Positions 25,664-34,136 of a stretch of DNA of 64,000 nucleotides are shown here, in pieces. The DNA comes from Akkermansiaceae bacterium. GTDB lineage: Bacteria; Verrucomicrobiota; Verrucomicrobiia; Verrucomicrobiales; DEV007. The DNA lies in contig JACKQE010000006.1 of assembly GCA_024233005.1 (NCBI GenBank), positions 186,001 to 250,000 of the forward strand, given 5' to 3'. The notes beneath the pieces are model-generated. The model did no database searches and had not been told where the DNA came from. It saw nothing but the letters and a program-made list of their open reading frames with translations. Numbering within the stretch: position 1 is the stretch's first letter; the number at the start of each line of letters is the position of its first letter. The position numbers were made by a program, and so were the translations under genes.

Positions 25664-27298
25664 ATGGTTCCGATGCCCCATCCTGCTCACTTCCTTGGGT
25701 TGTTCCTGATGCTCCCGGCGGGTGCCATGGGCGCCGAAGCCGACCTCTGCATTTATGGCGGCACCAGCGCGGGCGTCATCGCCGCGGTGCAGGCGGCGCA
25801 GATGGGGAAACGGGTGCTGCTGGTGGAGGCCGGCCGGCATCTCGGAGGCATGAGTGTCGAGGGGTTGGGCGGGACCGACATTGACAACCATGCGGCGTTT
25901 CAAAACAGCCCCGCGGTGGGCGGGCTGACACTGGAGTTCTATCGGCGCCTGAGCGCACATTACGGTAACGAGGCGGCCTTTGCCGAAATGATCCGCACGC
26001 ACGGCAAGCAGAGCAGGCTCTGGCGGTTCGAGCCGCATGTCGCGGAGGCCGTGTTCGATGCGTGGGTGAAGGAAGCGGGCGTCACCGTGCTGCGGGGACA
26101 TCGTCTGAAGGAAAACGATGGGGTGACCAAAGATGGAACCCGCATTTCGGCGCTGCATTTCGAGAATGGTACCACCGTCCTGGCCAAAGGGTTCATCGAC
26201 GCGACGTATGAGGGCGATCTGCTCGCGTTTGCCGGCATCCGCTTCGCCGTCGGTCGCGAGGGCAATGCGAAGTATGGCGAAACGAAAAATGGCATCCGAA
26301 CGGACACCTCACACGGACAGTTCGACAAGCGGATTGATCCTTATCGTGTCCGCGGCGAGGCAACGAGCGGCTTGGTGTTCGGGGTGCAAGACGACGCCCT
26401 GGGAACGCAGGGGGATCCCGATGAGAGCATTCAAGGGTATTGCTTCCGCCTCTGCCTGACGAAGCATCCGGCCAACCGGATCGCCATCGAAAAACCCTCG
26501 AGCTACGACCCGTCGCATTATGAACTGCAGCGCCGTTACCTCGCGGCGGGCGGCGTGATCTCAGCGCCGGGCGCGAGTTTGCCGAATGGAAAGACCGACC
26601 CCGGATCCTGGCATCATCTCGCGGGGAACTTCACCGGCTGGAACCACCGCTATCCCATCGCCAGTTACGCCGAGCGCGAGCAAATGCTGCGCGTGAGCCG
26701 CGACTATATCCAGGGCGTGTATTGGTTCATGGCCCACGACGAGGCGGTGCCCGAGAAGCAGCGAGAAACGTGGGCCGCTTGGGGCTTGTGCCAGGACGAA
26801 TTCACCGACAATGGAGGGTGGCCCCGATCCTTTTACGTCCGCAACGGCCGGCGCCTGGTGAGCGACTTCGTTTTGACCGAAGCGCACGTGCGAAAGGCCA
26901 ACCCCGAACCGGTCGAAGACAGCGTCGGCCTCATCTGGTGGCCGCCGGACCTGCATCACGCCCGCCGCCTTGCCAAGGAGGGCCGGGTGTGGAATGAAGG
27001 CGCCGTCTTTGACGAATCCAAAGACGCCGACTGGATTCCCTGCGGCATCCCGTATCGCTGCCTCGTGCCCAAGCCATCCGAATGCACGAACCTGCTCACC
27101 CCCACCTGCCCGTCCTCCAGCTATGTTGCCTACGGAGCCTACCGCATCGAGTTCACTTTCATGGTCGCTGCGCAATCGGCGGCCACGGCGGCGGTGATGG
27201 CGTTGGACGCAGGCCAGCCTTTCCAAAACGTGAACTACGGGAGCCTGCGTGAACGTCTGCTCCACGATCACCAAGTGCTGCATGTTCCGGAGCCTTGA
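25664..27298 (+). CDS. Exported FAD-dependent oxidoreductase (FAD_oxidored family)
   Basis: The 544-residue product has a short hydrophobic leader (FLGLFLMLPAGAMGAEA). A Rossmann FAD site follows: DLCIYGGTSAGVIAAVQAAQMGKRVLLVE, with GGTSAG as the glycine loop. The HLGGMSVEGLGGTD segment and IDATYEGDLLAFAG are hallmarks of the FAD_oxidored group found in PVC bacteria. Conserved Gly and Ser blocks near the end (TPTCPSSSYVAYGAYRIE) complete the flavin site. It likely oxidises a carbohydrate or related alcohol outside the cytoplasm. It lies 43 bp downstream of the beta-helix gene and may be cotranscribed. An ATG three codons later is an alternative start. Confidence 0.85.
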   Translation: MVPMPHPAHFLGLFLMLPAGAMGAEADLCIYGGTSAGVIAAVQAAQMGKRVLLVEAGRHLGGMSVEGLGGTDIDNHAAFQNSPAVGGLTLEFYRRLSAHYGNEAAFAEMIRTHGKQSRLWRFEPHVAEAVFDAWVKEAGVTVLRGHRLKENDGVTKDGTRISALHFENGTTVLAKGFIDATYEGDLLAFAGIRFAVGREGNAKYGETKNGIRTDTSHGQFDKRIDPYRVRGEATSGLVFGVQDDALGTQGDPDESIQGYCFRLCLTKHPANRIAIEKPSSYDPSHYELQRRYLAAGGVISAPGASLPNGKTDPGSWHHLAGNFTGWNHRYPIASYAEREQMLRVSRDYIQGVYWFMAHDEAVPEKQRETWAAWGLCQDEFTDNGGWPRSFYVRNGRRLVSDFVLTEAHVRKANPEPVEDSVGLIWWPPDLHHARRLAKEGRVWNEGAVFDESKDADWIPCGIPYRCLVPKPSECTNLLTPTCPSSSYVAYGAYRIEFTFMVAAQSAATAAVMALDAGQPFQNVNYGSLRERLLHDHQVLHVPEP

Positions 27299-27378
27299 CT
27301 CCCGGCGCGCCACCCGACGCATTTGACACAGATTTTGTCGTGGGCAGGGAGCCGATGGCTCTGGTAAGCTGAAGGACC

Positions 27379-28674
27379 ATGAAAATCATCCAGACAGATG
27401 TCCTCGTTTGTGGCGGCGGCTGTGCGGGCCTCGCAGCGGCCCTGTCGTCCGCCCGCCATGGGGCGAAGACACTGCTCATTGAACGCGCGGGCTTTTCCGG
27501 AGGCATCATCACCACCGTCGGATTGCCGTATTTCGATGGCTTGATCGACAAGCCATCGGGACGTTTCGTCGTGAAAGGCATCCCGCTGGAGTTGCTGCAA
27601 CAACTCGGCGTCGCCAAGGATGGCGCGAAGCACATCGACGACCTGCGGCCTGACCTCATCACCAAATACTGGGGCAGCGTGTGGATTCCAAACGTCGAGG
27701 AGTTCAAACTGCTGAGCGACGAGCTCATCCTGAAAGAGCGCGACCAGTTGACGGTGCTCTACCACAGCATGGCCTGTGATGTGGAGGTGAGGGAGGGTCG
27801 CATCGCGGCGGTGATCCTCGCGAACAAGGACGGCCTCACGCGCGTGGAGGCGCGTCAGGTCATCGACTGCACGGGCGATGGCGACATCGCCCACTGGGCC
27901 GGTTGCCCGACGATCCAATCCACGCCGCTCATGCCACTGACGATGCATTTCCGCATTGGCAATGTGGTGCCCGTCAAAGAAACGCGGGACGCCGCGAAGA
28001 AAGTGCTCATCGAAGCGCACCAGGAAGGCCGTCTGCCGAACTTCTATGGACCGGGGCTCATCTTCGCCTTTGCCAAGGACGAGTGCTACGTCCACGCCAC
28101 GCGAGTGCCGGCGGACGCGACGGACGCCGCTGACTTCACCCGTGCCGAGATCCAGGGCCGCAAAGATGCGTGGACCATCTTCAACGAATGGAAGACAAAG
28201 GTGCCCGGCTTTGAAAACAGCTACTACATCATGAGCGGTCCCTGCATCGGAGTGCGCGACACGCGGCGCATCGTCGGGCTGAATGTGCTCACCCTGGATG
28301 ACCTGCAACAGACCACGCGCCACGATGACGCCATCGCCACCGGTTGCTGGTTTCTCGACATCCATCCGCCCGAGACCACGCTCGACAAGCCCTTCACCGG
28401 CTCCGGATTCCAACCGAAGCCTTACGACATCAGCTATCGCACGCTGGTTCCGCAGAAAGTCAGCAACCTCCTCGTCGCGGGTCGCTGCCACAGCGCCAGC
28501 AGTGAAGCCAGCGCCTCCAGCCGTGTCACCGCGACGGCCATGGCGCTTGGCGAAGCCGCGGGCACCGCCGCCGCTCTGGCGATGAAATCGAAAATCGAGG
28601 TCGGCACGATCGATGGGAGAAAGGTGCGCGAGGCCCTCTCCCAGCGCAATGGCGGCCCCTTCACCGATGCCTGA
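27379..28674 (+). CDS. FAD-dependent oxidoreductase (FAD_oxidored family, no signal peptide)
   Basis: The 431-residue protein begins directly with the FAD-binding motif (TDVLVCGGGCAGLAAALSSARHG, residues 5-27) and has no leader, so it should be cytosolic, unlike its upstream relative. The GFSGGIITTVGLP and VIDCTGDGDIAHWAG blocks are typical of the family. The C-terminal stretch NLLVAGRCHSASSEASASSRV is the conserved final flavin-contact region. Substrate unknown. It is preceded by an 80-bp gap and its stop lies 2 bp before a truncated Tat-signal ORF. Confidence 0.88.
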   Translation: MKIIQTDVLVCGGGCAGLAAALSSARHGAKTLLIERAGFSGGIITTVGLPYFDGLIDKPSGRFVVKGIPLELLQQLGVAKDGAKHIDDLRPDLITKYWGSVWIPNVEEFKLLSDELILKERDQLTVLYHSMACDVEVREGRIAAVILANKDGLTRVEARQVIDCTGDGDIAHWAGCPTIQSTPLMPLTMHFRIGNVVPVKETRDAAKKVLIEAHQEGRLPNFYGPGLIFAFAKDECYVHATRVPADATDAADFTRAEIQGRKDAWTIFNEWKTKVPGFENSYYIMSGPCIGVRDTRRIVGLNVLTLDDLQQTTRHDDAIATGCWFLDIHPPETTLDKPFTGSGFQPKPYDISYRTLVPQKVSNLLVAGRCHSASSEASASSRVTATAMALGEAAGTAAALAMKSKIEVGTIDGRKVREALSQRNGGPFTDA

Positions 28675-28676
28675 CC

Positions 28677-29030
28677 ATGAATTCTGATCCCGCACACACC
28701 CCACTACCGAACCGCCGTGAAATTCTGATCGGGGCCATCCAAAGCACCGTGGCGGTATCACTGACGTTTCCCGCACTCTCTCCTGCGGTGAGTGCACAGG
28801 CCGCACCGTCCGAACCGGCCGATTTCATCATTGAAAACGACTATCCCTTCTTCGGCTATGATCCGGAGGCTCCCCACAACACAGCAGTTTCACCCCTGGG
28901 AAACGCCACGCCTGCCCACTTTGGATCAGCCTCTGGGATGGAGGTCGATGGGAGGGGAGGAAATCAAAGTCGCTCTGCAGGGGGGGGAGTGAGAAAGTGG
29001 AGGGTGATTTTGGCTCTCCGATCGGCCTGA
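28677..29030 (+). pseudogene. Truncated Tat-signal ORF, N-terminal remnant
   Basis: The ORF begins 2 bp after the FAD enzyme stop and carries a Tat-like leader (NRREILIGAIQSTVAVSLTFP). About 35 protein-like residues follow (FIIENDYPFFGYDPEAPHN). Then composition breaks down into Gly/Ser/Arg-rich residues read through an 8-G run at 28980-28987, and the frame stops at 117 codons. I interpret it as the 5' end of a deleted third gene of the operon, with the break at about 28880-28930. It parallels the remnant at 4733-5038. Confidence 0.45.
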
Positions 29031-29046
29031 AACCGGTCCGTGAAAG

Positions 29047-29064
29047 TGACTGACTGACTGACTG
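29047..29064. repeat. TGAC tetranucleotide repeat
   Basis: Four perfect TGAC units plus TG, in the non-coding stretch between the truncated Tat ORF and the LRR protein gene. Such short tandem repeats can vary in copy number; no promoter role is evident. Confidence 0.7.
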
Positions 29065-29164
29065 CCAACCACTGACTCTCGGAACGCTTTCCACCATAGT
29101 GAAACCGTGGAAGAGTTAGACTATACTCATTTCCCGAAACCCCTTCCCAGGATCCATACCTCTC

Positions 29165-30037
29165 ATGAAATGCGCCCCCGCCTGCCTGTTGTCCGCCTTC
29201 CTCTGCGCCACGCTTCTCCGTGCCGGTGATGCGGAGATCGTCGCCGCGCTCGAATCGAAAGGCGGGGTCGCCACCGAACTGAAAGGCGTGGTGACCGCCA
29301 TGACGTTCGCCGATTGCGCCAAGCTGACGGCACCGGACTACGCGCTGATGGGCCACCTGACCGCGGTGAAACAGCTCAGTTTCGGCAGAGGCTTCGACGA
29401 TGCCGGGCTCGCAGCCATCGGCGCGGCCTCGGGAGTCGAAAACCTCTCCACCAACGGCATGGACATTTCCGACGAGGGGGCCAGGGCGCTGGCGGCGTGG
29501 AAAGGCCTCAAGTCGATCGCCTTTTTCCATCCGGGCAAGCGGTTCACCGGCACGGGCCTTGCGGCGCTCGCGGGGCTGCCGCACTTGGAGAGGCTCACCG
29601 TCGCGGGATCGTTGGAGTTTGCCGACGAGGGCATGGCCGCGGTCGGCACGCTCACCCCATTGAAAAACTTCCGCACCTGGCACAGCGGCGTGACCCCGGA
29701 AGGTGTCCGGAAGCTCGCCGCATTGAAAAACCTCACGAGTATCCATCTCGGTCAGCGGCTCAGCTACGCGCCTCCCGTCACGCTCTCGGATGCGGCGCTG
29801 CCGCTGCTCGCGGAGCTGCCGCTGCTGGAGGACATCACGCTGAGCGAGGCGCGACTCACTTTCGGCGCCCTTGGCCACTTGAAGAAGCTCGTGCATCTCA
29901 AGCGTCTCACCCTCGATGGCATCGACCTCTCGGGATCGGATATCGCCTCCTTGGAACAGGAACTTCCAAAGACCACCGTGCGCTGGACACCCCCAAACGA
30001 GGCCAACCAGAAACGCATCGAAGCTTTGTTCCCATGA
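29165..30037 (+). CDS. Secreted leucine-rich-repeat-like protein
   Basis: The 290-residue product has a signal peptide (PACLLSAFLCATLLRAGD). The mature part is a run of about eight repeats of roughly 24 residues in the cysteine-free LRR style of PVC bacteria: LTAVKQLSFGRGFDDAGLAAIG, GVENLSTNGMDISDEGARALA and LPHLERLTVAGSLEFADEGMAAVG are recognisable units. It is probably a periplasmic or surface protein-interaction scaffold. No enzymatic residues are visible. The repeat phasing DxGL/EGM resembles that in the cytochrome-LRR protein at 56285-57604, so they are of the same type. Confidence 0.8.
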   Translation: MKCAPACLLSAFLCATLLRAGDAEIVAALESKGGVATELKGVVTAMTFADCAKLTAPDYALMGHLTAVKQLSFGRGFDDAGLAAIGAASGVENLSTNGMDISDEGARALAAWKGLKSIAFFHPGKRFTGTGLAALAGLPHLERLTVAGSLEFADEGMAAVGTLTPLKNFRTWHSGVTPEGVRKLAALKNLTSIHLGQRLSYAPPVTLSDAALPLLAELPLLEDITLSEARLTFGALGHLKKLVHLKRLTLDGIDLSGSDIASLEQELPKTTVRWTPPNEANQKRIEALFP

Positions 30038-30357
30038 CCCGTTGGCCACGGACGGAAACACCCCCAAATCCTTCTCCGGAAAGAAATATCGCGGAGCAAC
30101 CTAAGGCCTACCACTTTTATAGAAGTGCCGATTCTCCTCGTCATCCATGACACGCGTAACCACTGCGATCGACACGAAGCCACACAGGGTGACATTCGGC
30201 GACGGCGCGATTGTGGAATGTCCAGCGCAGCAGGCCGCGGTGCAATAACGTGGCCGCTTCCGCAAATCCCCTTTAAAGACGCTGCGGCCGGAGACATCTG
30301 CCCACGATTGCTGACTGCTTGGTTCGCAGTCCGTTTGGGCGATTCACAGGTTGGAAA
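30038..30357. other. Convergent intergenic stretch, no gene seen
   Basis: These 320 bp separate the LRR gene from the convergent serine hydrolase gene. Short ORFs here have no protein character. A small near-palindrome, CACTTTTATAGAAGTG at about 30112-30127, is the only notable structure; it could be an operator or a weak hairpin. No RNA gene was recognised. Confidence 0.5.
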
Positions 30358-31479
30358 CTACCTGCCTTTTACCAAGGGATGAGCGGTGAGATGAGAGGCG
30401 GCCTGCCGGAGCTCTGCCAGTGCGGCAGCATTCACCGGCAAGGGATTTTCGCCGAAGGCTGGCAGCAATTTTTCCCAGACGAGATCCAGTTCCGTCTGCA
30501 TTTGGCCGGTCAACGCGGTGATCGCGATGACGGCGTCCTGTTCCGGCATGACGAGGCAGAGCTGACCATCACGACCGTCACCTCGGTAGGCGCGGTGCTG
30601 GCAGCGCCAGAACTGGAATCCGTAGCCCTGCTGCCAGTCCGGAGTCCGACCACTCGGGGCTTTGTCGTTGTCCACCTGCTTGGCGGTGGCGGCTTCGATC
30701 CACGGGGCCGGGAGAAGTTGCTTGCCCTTCCATTGGCCTTTCTGCAAATAGAGCTGGCCGAACTTGGCAATGTCTTCGGTGCGGAGGAAGAGACCATATC
30801 CCCCGAAGTTGTATCCTTCGGCGCTGCTTTCCCATTTCGGGTTGTCAATTCCCAGCGGTTCGAACAGGCGGGGTTTCAGATAGTCGAGAACGGTCTGTCC
30901 GGTGGCCTTGGTCACGATGGCGGAGAGCGTGTAGCTGCCGGGCGTGTTGTAGCGGAACCAGGTGCCCGGCTGGTGGGTCACGGGATGGGCCAGAAAATCC
31001 TTCACGGAGGGCCCGACCTTGAGATCGAACTTCGGCTCGACGTCATGTCCGCCGCTCATGGTGAGCAGATCGCGCACGCGCATCGCCTTGAGATTCGCCG
31101 ATGGGTCCGCGGGTCCTTCGTCAGGAAAGTACTTCAGCACGGGATCCTCCAGGCTCAGTTTGCCTTCGGCGGCGGCAAGGCCAACGGCGGTGGCGTTGAA
31201 GCTCTTGCTGAGCGACCACAGGACATGCGGCGTGTCGGCGGACTCGGGTTTCCACCAGGCCTCGGCGATCACGTGTCCGTGTCGCACCAGCATGAAGCTG
31301 TGGAGAGTGTTGATCTGCCCATCCGCCGCCTCGAGGAAGGATCGCACCGCCGCCGAAGAAATGCCCTGCTCCTCCGGCGTACTGCGTGGCAACGGTGTGC
31401 CCGCCAAGGATGGGCCGCCTGGGGATGCGGCCAGGAAGAGGGCGAAAAGGCAGAGCTGGAATGTGGGGGTGGCTTTCAT
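30358..31479 (-). CDS. Serine hydrolase of the class C beta-lactamase family
   Basis: The 373-residue exported protein has a leader (FQLCLFALFLAASPG). The nucleophile tetrad SLSK is at residues 89-92 in the context HVLWSLSKSF. A second motif, YNTPGSY at about 177-183, corresponds to the tyrosine-containing YxN region of penicillin-recognising serine hydrolases. The segment KPRLFEPLGIDNPKW is typical of this esterase-like subgroup. It probably acts as an esterase or D-aminopeptidase-like enzyme in the periplasm, not as a resistance lactamase. Its ATG overlaps by 4 bp (ATGA) the stop of a small upstream ORF. Confidence 0.9.
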   Translation of the reverse strand: MKATPTFQLCLFALFLAASPGGPSLAGTPLPRSTPEEQGISSAAVRSFLEAADGQINTLHSFMLVRHGHVIAEAWWKPESADTPHVLWSLSKSFNATAVGLAAAEGKLSLEDPVLKYFPDEGPADPSANLKAMRVRDLLTMSGGHDVEPKFDLKVGPSVKDFLAHPVTHQPGTWFRYNTPGSYTLSAIVTKATGQTVLDYLKPRLFEPLGIDNPKWESSAEGYNFGGYGLFLRTEDIAKFGQLYLQKGQWKGKQLLPAPWIEAATAKQVDNDKAPSGRTPDWQQGYGFQFWRCQHRAYRGDGRDGQLCLVMPEQDAVIAITALTGQMQTELDLVWEKLLPAFGENPLPVNAAALAELRQAASHLTAHPLVKGR

Positions 31480-31880
31480 GAGGGGTGGGTGGACTGGTTT
31501 GATTCGGTTTCGTCGGCGAGGACTGTTTGGTCGCCTTCGGTTTCAGTGCGGCAGGGGCGCAGAGGAAGTCCGCCTTGGTTCTCGACACGGAAGACCGGCT
31601 GCAATGGGCAGACACAACGGAGAGCGAAGGGCGTGGTGACTGGATCGTTACGAACCACGACCATATCCCCACTCTGGTTGCGGCCTCTGTGGGCTTCCAT
31701 GGCACGGTTGGTGATGACCGAAGGGAGCCTCAAGCGAGCGTCGGCAGGGGACCAGAGACCATTCATGGGAAGAATCATAGCGCCGAAATTCAAAGATCCA
31801 ATCCCCGTTCTTCCATCGACCCGAAGGGATTCTCCCGCTGTGCCGTCTCCCGCAGGCACCTTGATCAGGTCGCGAATCAC
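31476..31880 (-). CDS. Hypothetical 134-aa ORF overlapping the serine hydrolase start
   Basis: A GTG-initiated frame of 134 codons ends with a TGA that overlaps the serine hydrolase ATG. Such ATGA overlaps occur at other real gene joints in this window, which gives some support. The sequence (GSLNFGAMILPMNGLWSP, VITNRAMEAHRGRNQ) has balanced composition but no recognised domain, signal peptide or membrane segment. It could equally be a remnant of a larger gene, since a stop lies only six codons upstream of the GTG. Confidence 0.3.
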   Translation of the reverse strand: MIRDLIKVPAGDGTAGESLRVDGRTGIGSLNFGAMILPMNGLWSPADARLRLPSVITNRAMEAHRGRNQSGDMVVVRNDPVTTPFALRCVCPLQPVFRVENQGGLPLRPCRTETEGDQTVLADETESNQSTHPS

Positions 31881-31919
31881 ACAGGAATTGTCGCCTCATT
31901 CTGGCCGGGTCGCGGTCTA

Positions 31920-32105
31920 TTAGAGGATCCGCGTACACCGATGACCCGCCCCTCTATCACCTCCGGCGGCGATCTGCAGGGCTTCATAGGCACCCGGCCC
32001 AAGCTGCTTCGCCGCCTCGAAGCTCCCCTCCTTGAGCAGCGCCACGAAGGCCGGGCCGTCGGAGAGCACCTCTGTTGGCGATCTCCCCGGCGCGTTTCGG
32101 TGCAT
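31920..32105 (-). CDS. Hypothetical 61-aa ORF coupled to the upstream unknown gene
   Basis: A short frame starts with an ATG that shares its A with the stop of the 32105-33094 gene (TGATG). It contains a helix-rich stretch (FVALLKEGSFEAAKQLGPGAYEAL) that looks protein-like. I recognise no family. It may be a small partner protein or the decayed 3' part of a longer gene. Confidence 0.3.
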   Translation of the reverse strand: MHRNAPGRSPTEVLSDGPAFVALLKEGSFEAAKQLGPGAYEALQIAAGGDRGAGHRCTRIL

Positions 32106-33094
32106 CAGTCCACCAGCTTCACACCGTTCATTCGAAAACGGCAGCCGAACTTGTGTGCCCATTTGCGGAACTTCTGACTGACCAGGTGATAGGAGCGCCA
32201 GACTCCATTACGCTGTTGGGCCCACTCTGCCATCCGCATGAAGTCCACGCCTTCCATCGCTTCCAGTGCAGCGCGGTCGTAATCAATGCCCCGGCGGATA
32301 ATCCCCTCATTGTCAAAACCGACTCCTCCCTGATACCCGACAAGGGGATCGTTGGTCTGGCCTATCAATGTTCCGTTCAAAGGGTGCTCAGGATGCAGTT
32401 GCAAACGCCGTGGAAATCTTGACCAGGGAGCCACGATGTCGCTGTCCATCCAGTAGATTCGGTTGCAGGGCGGCAGAGCCTTGTCGGGATATTGTCTTGC
32501 GTTAAAGCCAGGGGCACAAGGCACGTAGGTGATGGGGCGAAACACGGCACCCGTAAGCCCTGCTTCCTCAAAGCTGTCTTTGAACTGTTGCGACACCGCC
32601 AGTTCGCACCATAGCAAGTTGAGGCAGTGACTTTTCTTCTTGGCCCATTCCGGTCGGGTGATGACCACCAAGCCATTCTCGTCGAGTCGCAAAATGATTC
32701 CACCATCACCTCCTGCATCCGCCAACAAGAGCCAATTTGAGCTATCCAATGGATAGCCAGGGCGGGTTCGCTGGATGGGATAGTGCCTGTCCCATTGGTC
32801 AGGCGTAGCCATCCCCTGAAACACTGGAGTCCAGCCGAGCTTCTCCAGTTCTGAAATTGAGTTCTGCACCCTAAAATCGTCAGGTCTGCCCTTGATCTGC
32901 ACACTCTGATTGTGTGTTAGATCGTTATAATAAAGGCCATGCAGCCCATCGTCAGTCTGCACGGAATCACGAAGCCTGCGGTATATCTCGAAATCCGCAA
33001 GTCTTGCACCCGATCCGATCCTAATCGGCGTTGAACCAGCTTGAACGTAATCAACCTCAAATTTCCACTCGAGATCGGTATCTTGGTCAGCCAT
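32105..33094 (-). CDS. Unknown 329-aa protein downstream of an orphan C-terminal module
   Basis: The product has no signal peptide or membrane segment and should be cytosolic. It is rich in Trp, Tyr and Asp, with blocks such as FEIYRRLRDSVQTDDG, WLLLADAGGDGGIILRL and CNRIYWMDSDIVAPW. I do not recognise the family. The start lies 3 bp after the stop of a detached C-terminal piece of a surface protein, and base composition is less GC-rich than in the flanking sugar genes. Its position behind a possible toxin tip suggests an immunity or partner protein, but this is inference. It overlaps the next small ORF by one base. Confidence 0.7.
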   Translation of the reverse strand: MADQDTDLEWKFEVDYVQAGSTPIRIGSGARLADFEIYRRLRDSVQTDDGLHGLYYNDLTHNQSVQIKGRPDDFRVQNSISELEKLGWTPVFQGMATPDQWDRHYPIQRTRPGYPLDSSNWLLLADAGGDGGIILRLDENGLVVITRPEWAKKKSHCLNLLWCELAVSQQFKDSFEEAGLTGAVFRPITYVPCAPGFNARQYPDKALPPCNRIYWMDSDIVAPWSRFPRRLQLHPEHPLNGTLIGQTNDPLVGYQGGVGFDNEGIIRRGIDYDRAALEAMEGVDFMRMAEWAQQRNGVWRSYHLVSQKFRKWAHKFGCRFRMNGVKLVD

Positions 33095-33097
33095 ATT

Positions 33098-33499
33098 TTA
33101 TTTGATTCCGTGCGTGTCGAATAGCCCCTTTTCGCGCATCACACTATTGAAGATGGTTTTGAATTTCAAATGCAAGCCCATCTTACCGTGCGGCCCTTGG
33201 GCCATGGTATCGTAGAGTTCCTTGCCCATACCGCTTCGGACATCCGGAGAGCAGACAGAGAGCAGACAGAGGGACAGGTCATCCATAAGCATCTCGGTGT
33301 CGGCATTTTCGCCCGCGCCGGGAGTCGAGTAGGTGTTGTGACCGCGAAACATTTTCGTGTCAGCGCCGGATTCGATGCCGGTGAAGGTTTCGCTGCCGCC
33401 ATCGGCGGCTTGGACGATGACCTTCACGCGGTCGGACTCAGCCTCACTTCCGGGACCGCCCTCAAGCACCTCTAGGACAAGCCCGCTCGCCGCGTCCAT
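33098..33499 (-). pseudogene. Orphan C-terminal module of a TSP3-type surface protein
   Basis: From Met at 33499 the frame encodes about 133 residues. The first part (VLEVLEGGPG, SDRVKVIVQAADGG, GIESGADTKMFRG) resembles the beta-domain inside the large protease gene next door (TVKIKTDSDPENEIEV, EIAGQPGVFLTKG). The tail, rich in Met and Leu (LCLLSVCSPDVRSGMGKELYD), is different. There is no signal peptide and no visible ribosome-binding site, and the upstream frame overlaps another gene. I read it as the 3' end of a second surface-protein gene whose 5' part was lost, left as a tip module with its own downstream gene. Confidence 0.45.
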
Positions 33500-33542
33500 G
33501 TTTGGTCTCGAACCAAGTGGCGTCCGTTTCGCGCGCCAGCGG

Positions 33543-34136
33543 CTACGAAGCCCTACCTCGCATAATGGCCCGGATAAGGAGGATGGCGAGTATGGCGATT
33601 GTTCCCAGCAAGAGGGGCCATTTAGGTAGTGCTGGCGAATCTGAACCTTTCGCTTCTTCTTCAATGGACGAGCGTAATGCACTACCTCCTTTCCGGTTTT
33701 GTGACACATGTGTTTCTGGTTCAATTCTCCTCTCGTCCCTTTCTTTGATTTCAGCCTTTTTCTTTTGGATTAATGCAGATATCCCCGATCTTGCTTCCTC
33801 CACGGGATAGCCTCCACTATCAGGAATACTATTGAGAGCTTTCTCAGCGATCTCGAAAAATTCATCGTCGCTAAGAATGCCGAACGCCAAATGCGCAGCC
33901 GAGATGAGCAGTCCTGGTTCCTCTGTCGACGCAGCGAACTCCCTCAATGGTTCTCGGAATCGTTCGGGGTTCCTAACGATGTATCGACCTGCGATGGAAT
34001 TACCGTAGATCGAGTCCTCAACCATCCGGGCCGAATCGGAAAAAAGCCGTTCCGAGATTCCCTCAGGACGTTCCTCTTGCGCACTGCAAAGGCAAATGAA
34101 AAAAAATGTAGTTAGGCTTACGGTTGCCGTCTTCAT
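33543..34136 (-). CDS. Small exported, C-terminally membrane-anchored protein coupled to the metalloprotease gene
   Basis: The ATG at 34136 overlaps the protease TGA (ATGA), implying translational coupling. The 197-residue product has an N-terminal signal (SLTTFFFICLCSAQE) and a C-terminal membrane helix (WPLLLGTIAILAILLIRAIM) followed by a basic tail, so the middle 130 residues should sit in the periplasm. That part is helical (RFREPLREFAASTEEPGLL, FEIAEKALNSIPDSGG), then charged. No family is recognised. Tight coupling to a secreted protease suggests an inhibitor, chaperone or anchor. Base use is more AT-rich than in most of the window. Confidence 0.75.
   Translation of the reverse strand: MKTATVSLTTFFFICLCSAQEERPEGISERLFSDSARMVEDSIYGNSIAGRYIVRNPERFREPLREFAASTEEPGLLISAAHLAFGILSDDEFFEIAEKALNSIPDSGGYPVEEARSGISALIQKKKAEIKERDERRIEPETHVSQNRKGGSALRSSIEEEAKGSDSPALPKWPLLLGTIAILAILLIRAIMRGRAS

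Noticed and set aside
30358..31479. Class C beta-lactamase resistance gene
   Set aside because: The fold and SxxK motif match, but the sequence belongs to the esterase-like branch and has no resistance context.
31527..32177. 216-codon plus-strand ORF in the gap before the unknown 329-aa gene
   Set aside because: No protein character; overlaps better-supported minus-strand frames joined by stop/start overlaps.
33500..33724. 75-residue N-terminal extension of the orphan tip frame
   Set aside because: It lies antiparallel-free but in a different frame over the end of the 33543-34136 gene, whose membrane helix is clear, so this part is not coding.
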